Notes: generated by a model from the letters alone, not told the origin. A stretch of 64,000 bases of DNA from Cryptomeria japonica (GCF_030272615.1 NC_081414.1:821309896-821373895); one strand, 5' to 3'; positions 1 through 13,441 are shown, counted from the first letter of the stretch. Translations and numbers: made by a program.

Positions 1-840
1 AGGGGGCCACAACAAATACTATGTTATGATTTTTGCATTAAAGCAAGACCACTTTCTGTGGCCCCCTTTTTGAAACCCTTAATCTCCTCTATTTTCAAAA
101 TAAATTAGTAGTTTAAAAAGTATATTTGGACCACTTTGACTTTTGTTCTTATTGCATCTTCAAATTTGGAGTGTAGCTATGTTCAATTTGTTGTTTAAGT
201 TCAGACTTTGCCGATTTAAAAAAAAAAAGTGTTAAGAACCCCTTTAGTACCACATCTTGGTGCACATAACCAACCACCAAACGAGTTAAAGAAGAACCCA
301 ACAAAATTACCCCAAAATGCTCCACCTCATTCAAAGTCAAAGAAATAAAGGCTAGCAAAAATAGAGGAAAGGAAAGAAAGTCCCACAAGCAACAACAATA
401 TATTCAACCCCTTCATAACACAAAGATTGAACAAGAAGTTGTTCCCACCCCAGGACGATATGACCTTCCATAGGGGCACCAAAAAAAACATGACAACCAA
501 CCTACATATCTCACCTCTCATAGATCCTAAGAGTCTGCATCATTCACAACAACATCCTTTGCCACACCTCCCATAGAAAACCTACCATTGCACCTCTTTC
601 GCACGCTCCTCTTATCCATCAATTACTACTAATGACATCACTATGAAATTTACCATTAGAAGTAAAAATATTTAAATGTGAAATAGGTCGTTGATTAATC
701 TAATGTCAATACACAAATCTTACATATATAACGACTTCCATATCTAGGTGTGAGTGTTCATATTTCATTTCAAGTTAGGTAGTTAAGTTAATCGCTAGAA
801 GATATTTAGTTTAATGTTAGCTAGTAATATAGATTTTCTC
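1..840. other. intergenic DNA, nothing recognised
   Basis: AT-rich sequence with no recognisable coding region. A minus-strand open frame at 149-388 starts with a hydrophobic stretch but has no family signature, no splice context and no neighbour to support it. I do not call it a gene. Confidence 0.5.
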
Positions 841-880
841 TCTATCATCACTCCTTAGATTTATAATTGATTTTGGATTT

Positions 881-935
<55 letters not shown>

Positions 936-999
936 TATACATATATATACATATACATATAAATTACATATACATATACATACATATACATACATATAA

Positions 1000-1048
<49 letters not shown>

Positions 1049-1250
1049 TGTGTGTGTGTATATATACACACACACATATATATGTATATATGTATATATA
1101 TACACACACACACATATATACACATATGTATATGTATATACATACATATACATATATATGTACATATATGCATATACATATATCTATACATATCTATGTA
1201 TATACACATATATATACATCTATGTACATACACACACACACACACACATA
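881..1250. repeat. compound (CA)n/(TG)n/(TA)n microsatellite
   Basis: About 25 CA dinucleotides open the tract (from 883). It then becomes mixed TACATA, CATACA and TGTGTA units and ends in a short second CA run near 1228-1248. Open frames on both strands here are repeats of Cys-Val, Tyr-Ile and Thr-His and are simple-sequence artefacts. Such a tract is likely to vary in length between individuals. Confidence 0.95.
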
Positions 1251-1404
1251 TTTCAATTAGCTTTTAAATTTCGTACGTGTCTTTTGTACATATTATTTTT
1301 TTATCTTTTATATGTTTAAATTTAAATTTGTTGTCATTATAATTCTTATATTTTTTATATAATTATGATTTATTATAAATCTATATTTTTATATTCTTTA
1401 TTAC

Positions 1405-1465
<61 letters not shown>

Positions 1466-1765
1466 CAATTAGCTTTTAAATTTCACACAAGTCTTTTGAA
1501 CATATTATTTTTTAATCTCTTATATGTTTAAATTTGTTGTCATTATATTTCTTATATTTTTTTTATATAATTATGATTTATTATAAATCTATATTTTTAG
1601 CTTTTATATTTCAATTAGCTTTTAAATTTCGCTTCTTTTGAACATATTATTTTTTAATCTATATATTTTAAAACTTGTTGTCATTATAATTCTTATATTT
1701 TTTTATATAATTATGATTTATTATAAATCTATATTTTTATATTCTTTATTACATAATATTAATAT
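1251..1765. repeat. three-copy AT-rich direct repeat (~150 bp unit)
   Basis: A unit beginning TTTCAATTAGCTTTTAAATT recurs at about 1251, 1463 and 1608. Each copy continues through a stretch containing TTGTTGTCATTATA and TTATGATTTATTATAAATC. The first two copies are separated by the (TA)n tract. Copies differ by small indels. No terminal inverted repeats or target duplications were seen, so this looks like local duplication and not a known transposon family. Confidence 0.8.
1407..1462. repeat. (TA)n microsatellite
   Basis: An uninterrupted run of about 27 TA dinucleotides between two copies of a longer AT-rich repeat unit. It is self-complementary and probably hypervariable. Confidence 0.95.
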
Positions 1766-2499
1766 TTATTTATATTTTCCCTCGTTTAGTAAATGTTGAG
1801 TAATTGCCTAAATGTTTTTATCAAATATCCTTTGTAACATTAATGAAGGTATTCATTTAGTCTATCAATTTATTTATATGTATATTTGAGATTTTATTTG
1901 AGAAATCTCGGTTGGATCTCTTAATCAACATTAATGAAGGGGTACTTTTATGGTCAATTCCTTGTAATTGAAACCCTTAAATTTTGATATTTTGGGTTTG
2001 GTCATCCATACATCCTTTCCTCAAAAATCACTCCCCACTCCTAAAAATCCAATTTTCTAGGTTTAGAAATCATAGCATGCAAGTCTCAAAACTTTGTCAT
2101 TCAAACATAAGAACCTTACTTACCTCCTTTGTCATTCAAACATAAGAACCTTACTTACCTCCCTGCATGAACCATGATGCCACTAATGGTTTGAAATGGA
2201 ATGATTTAACATATGAAGGCTCCCAAATACCTCTTCGTACTTGTGGGCCCCTCTAAAACATTAGTCTATACAGAAGCATATGATTATTGATGATTATTGA
2301 TGTAAAGGCAATGCTTTCAAGTGTATGGCCATGTGAAGGTGATACAAACTAACATGTGAGGCTTATACAATGGGGGGTGCGAAGAAAGAAGAGTAGTTAT
2401 AAAATGAAGAAAATATTGCAGGAAGCCTTAAGATTACATTTTCTAGATTTAAGTAGTGGTATTGAGGTTGTATTGGTGTGACTCTATTCAAGATTTATG
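1766..2499. other. intergenic DNA with a 32-bp direct duplication
   Basis: No gene recognised. A unit containing CTTTGTCATTCAAACATAAG occurs twice in tandem at about 2092-2163, and a short TGATTATTGA duplication lies at 2280-2300. Confidence 0.6.
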
Positions 2500-3570
2500 A
2501 AGGAACCAATAAAGCTTTGAAGAATGATCATAACTAGTAGATATGGTATTGTTTGAGTGTCTCCAAGAGTTATCTATGTAATCAATCTTCTCAAGATTAT
2601 TAAAGATTGATCATAATTAGTAGATATGGTATTAAAGATTGATCATAACTAGTAGATATGGTATTGTTTGAGTGTCTCCTTGAGTTATCTATGTAATCAA
2701 TCTTCTCGAGATTATTAAAGATTTGTGCATGTTTATTAAGCTTTGAAGAATGATCATAACTAGTAGATATGGTATTGTTTGAGTGTCTCCAAGAGTTATC
2801 TATGTAATCAATCTTCTCAAGATTAATAAAGATTTGTGCATGTTTATTAAGCTTTGAAGAATGATCATAATTAGTAGACATGGTATTGTTTGAGTGTCTC
2901 CAAGATTATTAAAGAATTGTACATGTTTATTAAAGAATTGTACATTAGACACATAAATTTAACTAGTAGATATGGTAATCAATCTTCCCAAGATTATTAA
3001 AGATTTGTGCATGTTTATTAAGATTTGAAGAACGATCATAATTAGTAGATATGGTATTGTTTGAGTGTCTCCAAGATTATTAAAGAATTGTACATGTTTA
3101 TTAAAGAATTGTACATTAGACACATAAATTTAACTAATAGATATGGTATTGTTTGAGTGTCTCCAAAAGAGTTATCTATGTAATCAATCTTCTCAAGATT
3201 ATTAAAGATTCGTGCATGTTTATTGAGCTTTGAAGAATGATCATAATTAGTAGATATGGTATTGTTTGAGTGTCTCCAAGATTATTAAAGAATTATAGAT
3301 TCGTGCATGTTTATTAAGCTTTGAAGAATGATCATAATTAGTAGATATGGTATTGTTTGAGTGTCTCCAAGATTATTAAAGAATTATAGTATTGTTTGAG
3401 TGTCTCCAAGAGTTATCTATGTAATCAATCTAGAATTATGGTATTGTTTGAGTGTCTCCAAGAGTTATCTATGTAATCAATCTAGAATTATGGTATTGTT
3501 TGAGTGTCTCCAAGATTATTAAAGATTGTACATGTTTATTAAAGAATTGTACATTAGACACATAATTTTT
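2500..3570. repeat. degenerate tandem array, ~110-130 bp unit
   Basis: The unit combines GGTATTGTTTGAGTGTCTCC, GAGTTATCTATGTAATCAAT, AAGATTATTAAAGATTTGTG and GAATGATCATAATTAGTAGA. At least eight full or partial copies are present. Copies are cut and rejoined at different points, for example a short form repeated at ~3390-3500, so the array is not a clean satellite. The minus-strand open frame at 2600-2881 is simply the repeat translated (blocks of SSKLNKHAQIF). Confidence 0.9.
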
Positions 3571-4290
3571 TGCAACTATCATTTGCATGTATAGAACCTA
3601 GTTTAAGTGTAACCAAGATATATTATTTGATTTCAGTTGTTACATTTTTAATAAACATTTGCAACTTTTGTTTTTTATTCATTTGCATGTATAGAACCTA
3701 GTTTAAGTGTATCTACATAAAAACAGCCAGTCTTTGGATGTTACATTTGCATGTATAGAACCTAGTTTAAGTGTATCTACATAAAAACAATCAGTCTTTG
3801 GATATATCTTGGTTACTAAGATATATTATTTGATTTCAGTTGTTACATTTTTAATAAACATTTGCAACTTTTGTTTTTTATTCATTTGCATGTATAGAAC
3901 CTAGTTTAAGTGTATCTACATAAAAACAGTCAGTCTTTGGATATATCTTGGTTAAGGTAAATTATTTGATTTCAGATGTTACATTTTTAATAAACATTTG
4001 CAGCTTCTATTTTTATTCATTTGCATGTATAGAACCTAGTTTAAGTGTATCTACATAAAAACAATCAGTCTTTGGATATATCTTGGTTAAGGTATACTAT
4101 TTGATTTCATATAGAACCTAGTTTAAGTGTATCTACATAAAAACAATCAGTCTTTGGATATTTCTTGGTTAAGGTATACTATTTGATTTCATATAGAACC
4201 TAGTTTAAGTGTATCTACATAAAAACAATTAGTCTTTAGATATATCTTGGTTAAGGTATACTATTTGATTTCAGCTATTACATATTTTGC
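3571..4290. repeat. second degenerate tandem array, ~100-190 bp unit
   Basis: The unit contains TTTGCATGTATAGAACCTAG, TTTAAGTGTATCTACATAAA, CAGTCTTTGGATATATCTTG and TTTGATTTCAG. About seven full or partial copies run to 4270. The array directly follows the first one but shares no unit with it. Ends of successive copies are staggered. Confidence 0.9.
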
Positions 4291-4299
4291 AAAAAGTAT

Positions 4300-4575
4300 G
4301 CATAAAATCCATACTTTGTGTCAAACTAGATACAAAAATTGATCTACGATTTATTTCCCAATAAAATCCATACTTTGTGTCAAACTAGATACAAAAATTG
4401 ATCTACGGTTTATTTCCCACTCAAACATATTATAGGTTTTTATATCTATATTTTAAATGCTTTACTTGATAAACTTTTCTATATTTGTGTTGTCTTTCCA
4501 ACTTTCATATTTAAGTGCATAAAAGCAATATAGGTTTTTATATCTATATTTTAAATGCTTTACTTGATAAATTTA
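4300..4575. repeat. two short direct-repeat pairs
   Basis: A ~60-bp segment containing CTTTGTGTCAAACTAGATAC is duplicated at about 4307-4420. A ~45-bp segment containing TAGGTTTTTATATCTATATT is present at about 4431 and 4530. Both pairs continue the pattern of short local duplications seen across this part of the window. Confidence 0.85.
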
Positions 4576-4660
4576 ATGTAAAGGTGAACAGTCTGATATT
4601 CAAACCAATGCACGGGTACTAGTAATTTGATTGTTGTGTTTTTGTTTTTGTTTTTGTTAG

Positions 4661-4773
4661 GTTCCCAGCTGGCTTAGCAGGTGTCTCAAAGGTATGATAA
4701 CAGGTGTCTGTATCTTGGAAAGCCATGAAGATGGCAGAGGTAAAGAGCTATCATTTGTGGTTCCTCTTGATAA
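4661..4773 (+). pseudogene. possible exon of an unidentified host gene
   Basis: A T-rich tract ending in TTTTTGTTAG (a good splice acceptor) is followed by an open frame of 38 codons. It begins VPSWLSRCLKGMITGVCILE, continues through a stretch with GRGKELSFVVPLD, and meets a plausible donor, AA|GTAAGAG. The residue mix is that of a real globular protein, unlike the surrounding AT-rich sequence. I do not recognise the family. No neighbouring exon was found within about 600 bp on either side, so it may be an isolated fragment, or one exon of a gene with very long introns. Confidence 0.35.
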
Positions 4774-5410
4774 GTAAGAGTCTATATCTACTGGAAAAAA
4801 ATGGCTGGTTAATAGCCTAATCAAAATACTCCTACTCGTTAATAGAAAGATCGAAATACTCCTACGATTGAGGAGATTAAAAAAAAAGTTCTGGTTCCTT
4901 ATGATTAAGATGTAGAGAATATCTGCTCAGATTTCTAGTGTATTAGCAAATGCCAAAGATCCATGAAATTAGTTGTTGAAGAGGTACACACAACATAGTG
5001 CACTTAGAGATGAACGAAAAGGCAAATTAAGAGGTGCTGGAAAGACTTGACAAAATTTTTATGGTCCAGAAAGCTACCAAGGATACTCATAGAAGGTTAA
5101 TGACTAGCAGAAGGGGATTTCATGTCTAAAAATGGCTGAATGAACACATGTGTCCAAATGGGCTTTAAGACCAAATGGGCTTTATCTTCTTAAGAAAAAT
5201 TCTACATGGCTTCAAGAAAATTTGACAGAATGTTAAAGTTCATAGAAGATAATGCAAATTCATTCACCAAGTGGGCAGAAATGTATCATGGAAAAATGAT
5301 CACTATTTGTGGAGCTACAACAAGTGCACATTAGCATTACATACAAATGAGCTACAACAAGTGCACATTAGCATTACATCACTATTTGTGGAGCTACAAC
5401 AAGTACACAT
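4774..5410. other. intergenic DNA with a ~31-bp triple repeat
   Basis: No gene recognised. GAGCTACAACAAGTGCACAT followed by TAGCATTA occurs three times between about 5310 and 5420. The last copy runs into the left edge of the large duplication. The open frame at 5271-5474 is this repeat in translation. Confidence 0.6.
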
Positions 5411-7650
<2,240 letters not shown>

Positions 7651-9449
7651 ACTACCTTTGTCTTCCTCCTCAAAGGCCTTTATAAGCCTTGATATCTGTC
7701 TGCAATATCCTTATATTTGCAACTGAAACAATCTGCTACATCCTTTGTTTTGTCTGCAATATCCTTATATTTGCAACTGAGTCTCCAGCGCTTCCTTAAA
7801 CTGCCTTACATTGCCTCTTTTTATAGAGGAACTTAGAAATATATGGAAAATTATACATACATGTGAGGTGGGCAGAGGTATTATCTTAAACATATTTACA
7901 TTGCCTCTTTTTATATGCATTGCATGAAATAACTAAGAGTTCAACTGCTGGTTTTATGGTGATAGAAATTACCAAAAATTTCTAGAACCTTCTAACAGAA
8001 GGGTAGTGCAAGGTAGTGCCTAGTTTAATTAAATAAAAATTTTGTATGCAGTCTTTTACTCAGGTTGACTAAAATTATAAAGAAGGCTAAAAGTGCCTCC
8101 AAACCCGAAGAATAATTCATGACAATGTGCCAGGAAAAAGAAACTGAACCATGTTATAAACTGAACCATGTTATAAACAACTTTTAGATTGAAAAAGTAT
8201 ATCTATGATGATGAGATATTGTCTTCAAATTTAATATTAAGTTTAGAAAATAAAAGACGTCAAAGAATATAAGGAATATAGCAAGCCTCCTTAGATCACA
8301 ACACTTATTAGATTGCATTTCACTATATTCAAGGTCTTTTCTGTTTTGAATGTTTCCTCTTGCTCGTAGCTGCACTCATTATTTATTTTTTGAGTTAAAT
8401 TCTCCATGAGACATGTATTGAATAGGAGATTGCACATTTGATAATATTTACTTTCAGAGATATTGAAGAGTGTTTCTTCAAGTTTTATTAAAAGTAACGA
8501 ACTTGATCATTTGAAGAGTGTTTCTTCCAGTTTTATTAAAAGTAACGAACTTGATCATTTGTTTCTTTGGAATGTTAAAAAAACGTTTGACGAAATGCCA
8601 AATGTTGATAACCATCACAAAATTGTCTATTCACTTATTTCCATCAAAACATATTTCCATCAAAACAGCAGTAATTACAACATATTCTAATTTAATTTCA
8701 AATAAATAAATTCAACAATGCTGGTATAGCTATAGCAATTTCAAGTTAAGTAACACATATTCTGATGAATTTTCTTTAATCAAATTTCTTTTTATAATAT
8801 GAAATTTTTCCTTGTGTCTGATAATTTTTCCTTGTTTTTAGTTCTTCATGTTTTGCCCCTCGCTCAAGTAAGATTCTAAGATCATATAATCATCTGAATT
8901 CTTCAGCCATATCGAGATTCAAACCTGTGACTTAAGGTTCAAACGCTAGAATTAAATACCTCTTATAGCTTCGTTCAACGAATCAGCATCAAATATGGAC
9001 ATACATGTTCGAATTCAAAATTTGTAAGCTAATACATAATTTATTTACTGTCATAGATCATTTATTGTTTTGATTTGTTCCGCCAAGATGCGTTAATCAC
9101 GTTTATGAACAATATTTAACTGTGAAAACTCCCTGGTCCATCTGTTCATGATTTTTATCTATTATTTGGTTTTGTTTTTGTTTTTTTCAAATTCTGGCTG
9201 GTAAAAGATGAAGAGTCAAAACGGAGGATCAGAAAATAGCAACCAAATGAGATCAAATTCCCTCTTCCAGGTAATTCTTTGTGAGTTTATCTTTTTTTGT
9301 TTTTAACATATCTGTGGTAGCAGATGAAGCAGCAGAGTAATGTATTGTTTACCCTGGTCAATAAAATTGTGCATTGATAAACACCCTATGAAATTTAATA
9401 ATAGATCACTCAAAATGGCATGAAAAATTGATCTCTCTAAGATTTAATT
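7651..9449. other. spacer with short direct duplications
   Basis: No secure gene. A ~45-bp unit containing CTGCAATATCCTTATATTTG occurs twice at about 7698-7787. A 50-bp unit containing GTTTCTTC and AAGTAACGAACTTGATCATT occurs twice in tandem at 8464-8562, and the open frames there are this repeat. The rest is AT-rich, low-information sequence. Confidence 0.6.
9209..9271 (+). other. weak exon-like open segment
   Basis: ATGAAGAGTCAAAACGG opens a 21-codon frame rich in Ser, Asn and Gln (MKSQNGGSENSNQMRSNSLF plus Q) that ends in CAG|GTAATT, a good donor. A pyrimidine-rich tract lies just upstream. It could be a small first exon or a chance open frame. There is no family match and no partner exon. 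Confidence 0.15.
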
Positions 9450-10310
9450 CTTTGCATTACTATTGGCTATCAGGGCATTCTTCTTCATTGAATTCATGAG
9501 GCTAGGGCACAAAAGCACCTCTACTCATTCTTGGATAGATGTAGGGCTAAAATAGCCAGCAAATGTAACCCTAATCACTTTCTACTTTCCACCATTGAAA
9601 ACTATTTGAAAATTGCATTAAAACCATGTATAGGAAGTTCCTATTCAAAGAATGGAAGGACTTTGCATTACTATTGGCTATCAGGGCATTCTTCTTCATT
9701 GAATTCATGAGGCTAGGGCACAAAAGCACCTCTACTCATTCTTGGATAGATGTAGGGCTAAAATAGCCAGCAAATGTAACCCTAATCACTTTCTACTTTC
9801 CACCATTGAAAACTATTTGAAAATTGCATTAAAACCATTTGAAAATTGCATTAAAACCATGTATAGGAAGTTGCAAATGTAACCCTAATCACTTTCCACC
9901 ATTGAAAACTATTTGAAAATTGCATTAAAACCATTTGAAAATTGCATTAAAACCATGTATAGGAAGTTCCTGCCAAAGAATGGAAGGACACTGTTTGTAG
10001 AAGGGTTTACTAAAGCTACCAGTTAATTGCGGAATGCAATGATTGCAGGTTAGACACAAATTAGATTTGTTGAAAAGAGTTTAGAAACTTTTAAGCAAAT
10101 GCAATTGGCAGATGTAGATGTAGATGTAGACTGCACAACCTCAACATCTATCAAAGCATAAAGAATTGGGATAGAAAAATGTCTAAATGTTTAGCTATTT
10201 CTTCCTAAGCATGAAATGAACAATTGTAAATTGGCTTTGACATCTCAAGTTTTATGCTGAAAAATAGGAAATAGAGCTAACAAATTAGCATTACAGAGGC
10301 ATTTTCAAAT
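9450..10310. repeat. staggered direct repeats, ~200-bp unit with partial copies
   Basis: A unit containing GCATTACTATTGGCTATCAG, GGCTAGGGCACAAAAGCACC and TGGATAGATGTAGGGCTAAA is present at ~9452-9643 and ~9662-9840. Partial third and fourth copies of its end (TTGAAAATTGCATTAAAACC) run to ~9965. From ~9960 to 10310 the block becomes a ~360-bp sequence that recurs at ~13540 and ~14715. No transposon ends were found. Confidence 0.85.
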
Positions 10311-10375
10311 TTGATGAGGGGCTCCTTCGATCTTGCACGATTGCGCAAATTCATTCAACTGCCACTAATGCCGTT

Positions 10376-10493
10376 GGTTTTGTTGAAGCATGGATGATTT
10401 CGGGTGTCGCATCCTATGCATTATGTCTTTTCTTCTCGAAGCTGGTGGCTTATACATTTTTATATTGGCTACCTTTCTACATTAAGCATTTAG
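10376..10493 (+). pseudogene. glycerol-3-phosphate transporter-like exon fragment
   Basis: An open segment reads GFVEAWMISGVASYALC, then LFFSKLVAYTFLYWLPFYIK, then HLG before a TTAG|GTAGAG donor-like site. The LFFSKLVAYTFLYWLPFYI block is a hallmark of plant putative glycerol-3-phosphate permeases (major facilitator superfamily, SLC37-like), where it forms a transmembrane helix in the second half of the protein. Only about 40 of roughly 500 residues are here. The upstream frame (TNAV and before) may belong to it but is less clear. It follows immediately after the ~360-bp repeat that ends at ~10310, so it looks like a stranded gene piece and not part of a working gene. Confidence 0.6.
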
Positions 10494-10616
10494 GTAGAGC
10501 TAACCTCGTTGGACTCTGGTGTCTAATTTAACCATTTTTTACTCGGAAACAGTCTAGTTTAAGTGTTCATTATTTAGGAGCCGTAAGTTATTAGTAATCT
10601 TGACATATATCTAGAA

Positions 10617-10624
10617 ATAATATT
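10617..10624. repeat. 8-bp target site duplication, left (ATAATATT)
   Basis: ATAATATT precedes the element start CAGAGTTATCC and recurs exactly at 11426-11433 after the element end. Eight bp is the duplication length of the hAT superfamily. Confidence 0.85.
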
Positions 10625-11425
10625 CAGAGTTATCCGGGGACGCATCCCCGACCTGAAAACCCCCGTCCCCGTCCCGGAGACGTTTCGGGGACTTGGGGAC
10701 GGCCAGGGGACATTTCCCCCGTCCCCAAATTGCCCTATATTTTTAGGGGACGTCCCCGAAACGGGGGACGCCTGCCCTAGCCTTGGGGGACGTCCGTACG
10801 TCCCGGGGATGGCTGGGGACGGCTGGGACGTCCCCAATCCGTCCCGGGGACGGCCAGACGTCCACCTTATCTAAGGCCATTAAAAAATATTAAAAAAATA
10901 AAAAAAGTTATATTTTCAATTTTTTTTTTAAATTTTCTAATATAGGCCCCTTATTAATTTAACCGCGTCGATAGAAGTAGGGAAAATTTAACCTCTTTGT
11001 TTTGACATTTTGTATGTTATTTCTTTAATATCTATTATGATATGCATATTGACAATGTGAATGAATTGAAATTCTGATTTATGAATGCATAATTGCATAT
11101 TGTCTATTGAGTATTAACAATGTTGTATGTTCAGAATTTACATTCTAAAATGTCTTCAACTTTTCATAGTATCATACACATGCTATTTCCATGTTTTATT
11201 GTTTTCATATGAATATAATGTATGTATGCATGCTTTATCCATGTTTTCATATGAACATTTAGAATTTTGAAATTTTCCTATATATTTTAAATTTTTCCTA
11301 TATTTTAATAGCCGTCCCCTTTGCCGTCCCCCACCGTCCCCAAATTTGGCAAAAAAATTTGCTGTCCCGGAAACGCGTCCCGCCGTCCCTTGCCGTCCCC
11401 GTCCCGGAAACTCGGGGTAACATTG
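10625..11425. mobile_element. non-autonomous hAT-like DNA transposon 1 (801 bp)
   Basis: It starts CAGAGTTATCC and its end, reverse-complemented, starts CAATGTTACCC, giving short imperfect terminal inverted repeats. It is flanked by an exact 8-bp duplication. Both subterminal regions are dense in GGGGACG/CGTCCCC units (10635-10860 and 11320-11410), which give a striking GC-rich patch in AT-rich DNA. The middle is AT-rich and codes for nothing. This matches hAT non-autonomous elements, whose subterminal repeats bind the transposase. The minus-strand open frame at 10574-10837 (Pro/Gly/Ser-rich) is the repeat in translation. Confidence 0.85.
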
Positions 11426-11433
11426 ATAATATT
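11426..11433. repeat. 8-bp target site duplication, right (ATAATATT)
   Basis: Exact partner of the left duplication, directly after the element end TAACATTG. Confidence 0.85.
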
Positions 11434-13283
11434 AGATAAAAAAACTATTGTTTGAGTGCACTTTCAGACGAATTTTGGCAGTTTGAATTTGCTTTTCCCA
11501 TGAGCCCAACCATAATCCTACTGTAACTGTTGTGAGAATAACAGAAACCCGAAACTATTGAAACTTTTGAAATCTCAAACCTCTGGGAAAAATTGAACTT
11601 TCAAACTGCCCCATGATTTAATCACAATTGAACCACAGATATTGTGGTAAAAATCAGCAGAGCTTTGTTCAATATGGAAGATGTATATGATCTCGGTATC
11701 TCTCAGCTATAGTCCATAAATGAAGGCTACTATAATTAAGTCTAGTGCAGGAAACCATCTTTAACACTTATGTTCATTGTCCTTATCTCTGTTAGAAATA
11801 AAGCAAAGAGGTAAGTAAATTTTGATAAGTTCATGCTGCTAATAATCTTTTAAACAATATGAGGGATTAGCTTCCTTTTTTTTATCTTATGAAAGCAGCG
11901 CTTAGTTTATTTGGTTGTACCTTATGATACATTACCCTTAATGACAGTCAATAGAAAGTAGACTAGGTCCAAAAATATGGTTTGCACTTTGCATTACCAT
12001 TTCCCTGGACCAATAGAAAAAGTCAATCAACTTTGAATAAGATTTAGATATTTCTCTTTATTGAAGTACCTGGTCATACATTTCGACATTTGCTGAATGT
12101 ATATATATGCCTTATTGGTGGAATATGAAGCGGCGTTGGTTTGCACTAATTGATAGCTTTTATTTCACAATAAAATGAAATCACAGAATTAAAGAACAAA
12201 GCCAGGCATGAAATGATTGATTGCATGTTGGAAAGCATAATCATGGATAATTCATATTGGGCTGAAACAGTTTATTCGACTATATATTTTCTTTACCAAT
12301 TTCCAATTAAATATTTAGATTGTAAGTTTCCTAAATAAGCATGATGTAAAAAGAATCCCACAATGCGAAGTCTCTAGAGATCAACTTCAACAAAGGATTT
12401 CATTATAGCCACACTTCTTTCCTCATTAGCAGTCATCTCTTATTCAAAGGCACAATTTATGACAGACTTCTGAAACTTATTTTTAATTTTTCTGATTTCG
12501 CTTCTTTCATTTATGGTCAAGCATATTTTGGATCCTTCCGTCCCTTTTGTTGTGTTCTAGTGAAGACAATGATGAACATGAAGCTTTATAAATGTCCTCG
12601 GAGTGGGTGGCATACGAGTATGTCCAAAATCAATACAGTTGTTGTGGCACCCATTTCTAATTTAGGGAGCTCTTATATCTGTCTGATGAATAGCTTAGCT
12701 AATAAAAGGCAGGTGGGTGGGCTTCATGTTTCAGGGTCTTCTAAACCCATAGGCATCTAATGAATGTATATCCTATTAACAAATAATTGTTAGTTTTTTG
12801 TGATATTCACTCTTTACATTCTCTAAAGGTGCGTGCGCATGTGTGTAAGATTGCCTTATTGCAAATGAACATTGAAAATGCAACTGTGGAGCTGATTAAA
12901 TTTGCAAATGTTAAAGCTTAAGCACATATCAACCTACAACGTTTTATTTCAACATGAAGGCCCTTGGTTTTTGTACTATAATTCTACCTAATCTTATTTC
13001 TACTATGATTACTATTGGACGAACAAGAATAACTTGCACACTTTTTTGGAAATAGTATTTGGTAGTCTGTTACTATGAATCAGTGAATGCTTTTGCCATT
13101 TACAAATATCCATTATTGATCATTAGATATTAGAAATGTTGCTTGCCACTGCCCAAGTCTTTTTCTCCTTTTTAAAATTTACAAAGGCATTTGGTTCTAT
13201 TTATGTATATCACTTATTTCATAGGTTTCAAAATATTGTTATATTGGGCTCTTTATTACTATCATCATAAGAAGTTTACATAC
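11434..13283. other. intergenic DNA, nothing recognised
   Basis: AT-rich single-copy-looking sequence. A plus-strand open frame at 12560-12760 has no family signature, and no exon pattern was seen on either strand. I looked here for further LIFEGUARD exons on the minus strand and did not find one. Confidence 0.5.
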
Positions 13284-13441
13284 CTGAATGAAACCAAAGA
13301 CAATAAGCACAACAAGTGTTGAAAACAATATAGGCCCTAGGAAATTGAAGTCATATCCTCTTCTTGCAGCCCAAAAGGTATATAGAGTAAGGCTAATCAC
13401 AACCGCTGCTGTAAGGATTGCTGCCTCAAATATTACCTTTC
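13284..13441 (-). pseudogene. LIFEGUARD / Bax-inhibitor-type exon
   Basis: On the minus strand an exon of 158 bp reads TGKVIFEAAILTAAVVISLT, then LYTFWAARRGYDFNFLGPIL, then FSTLVVLIVFGFIQ, and stops at a textbook donor CAG|GTATGT (13283-13278). This is the central part of plant LIFEGUARD (LFG/TMBIM) membrane proteins, which act in the endoplasmic reticulum and Golgi as cell-death suppressors and calcium-leak channels. It covers two hydrophobic helices and the linking RRGYDFNFLGP loop. The acceptor (ATACAG) lacks a strong pyrimidine tract. The frame is intact and the residues are conserved. No other LFG exon was found nearby, so it is either a captured exon or part of a gene with very long introns. 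Confidence 0.8.

Noticed and set aside
848-1319. Several open frames on both strands, Cys/Val/Tyr/Ile/Thr-rich
   Set aside because: They are translated CA/TG/TA microsatellite and have no protein character.
2600-3500. Regularly repeated sequence resembling a CRISPR array
   Set aside because: Units are long (over 100 bp), degenerate, and without unique spacers of constant size. The host is a plant.
4596-4625. GCACGGGTACTAGT, similar to a plant Helitron 3' end (CTAG before T)
   Set aside because: The required upstream stem partner (CCCGTGC) is missing and no TC-type 5' end could be paired with it.
10574-10837. Pro/Gly/Ser-rich minus-strand open frame
   Set aside because: It lies in the GGGGACG subterminal array of hAT-like element 1 and is the repeat translated.
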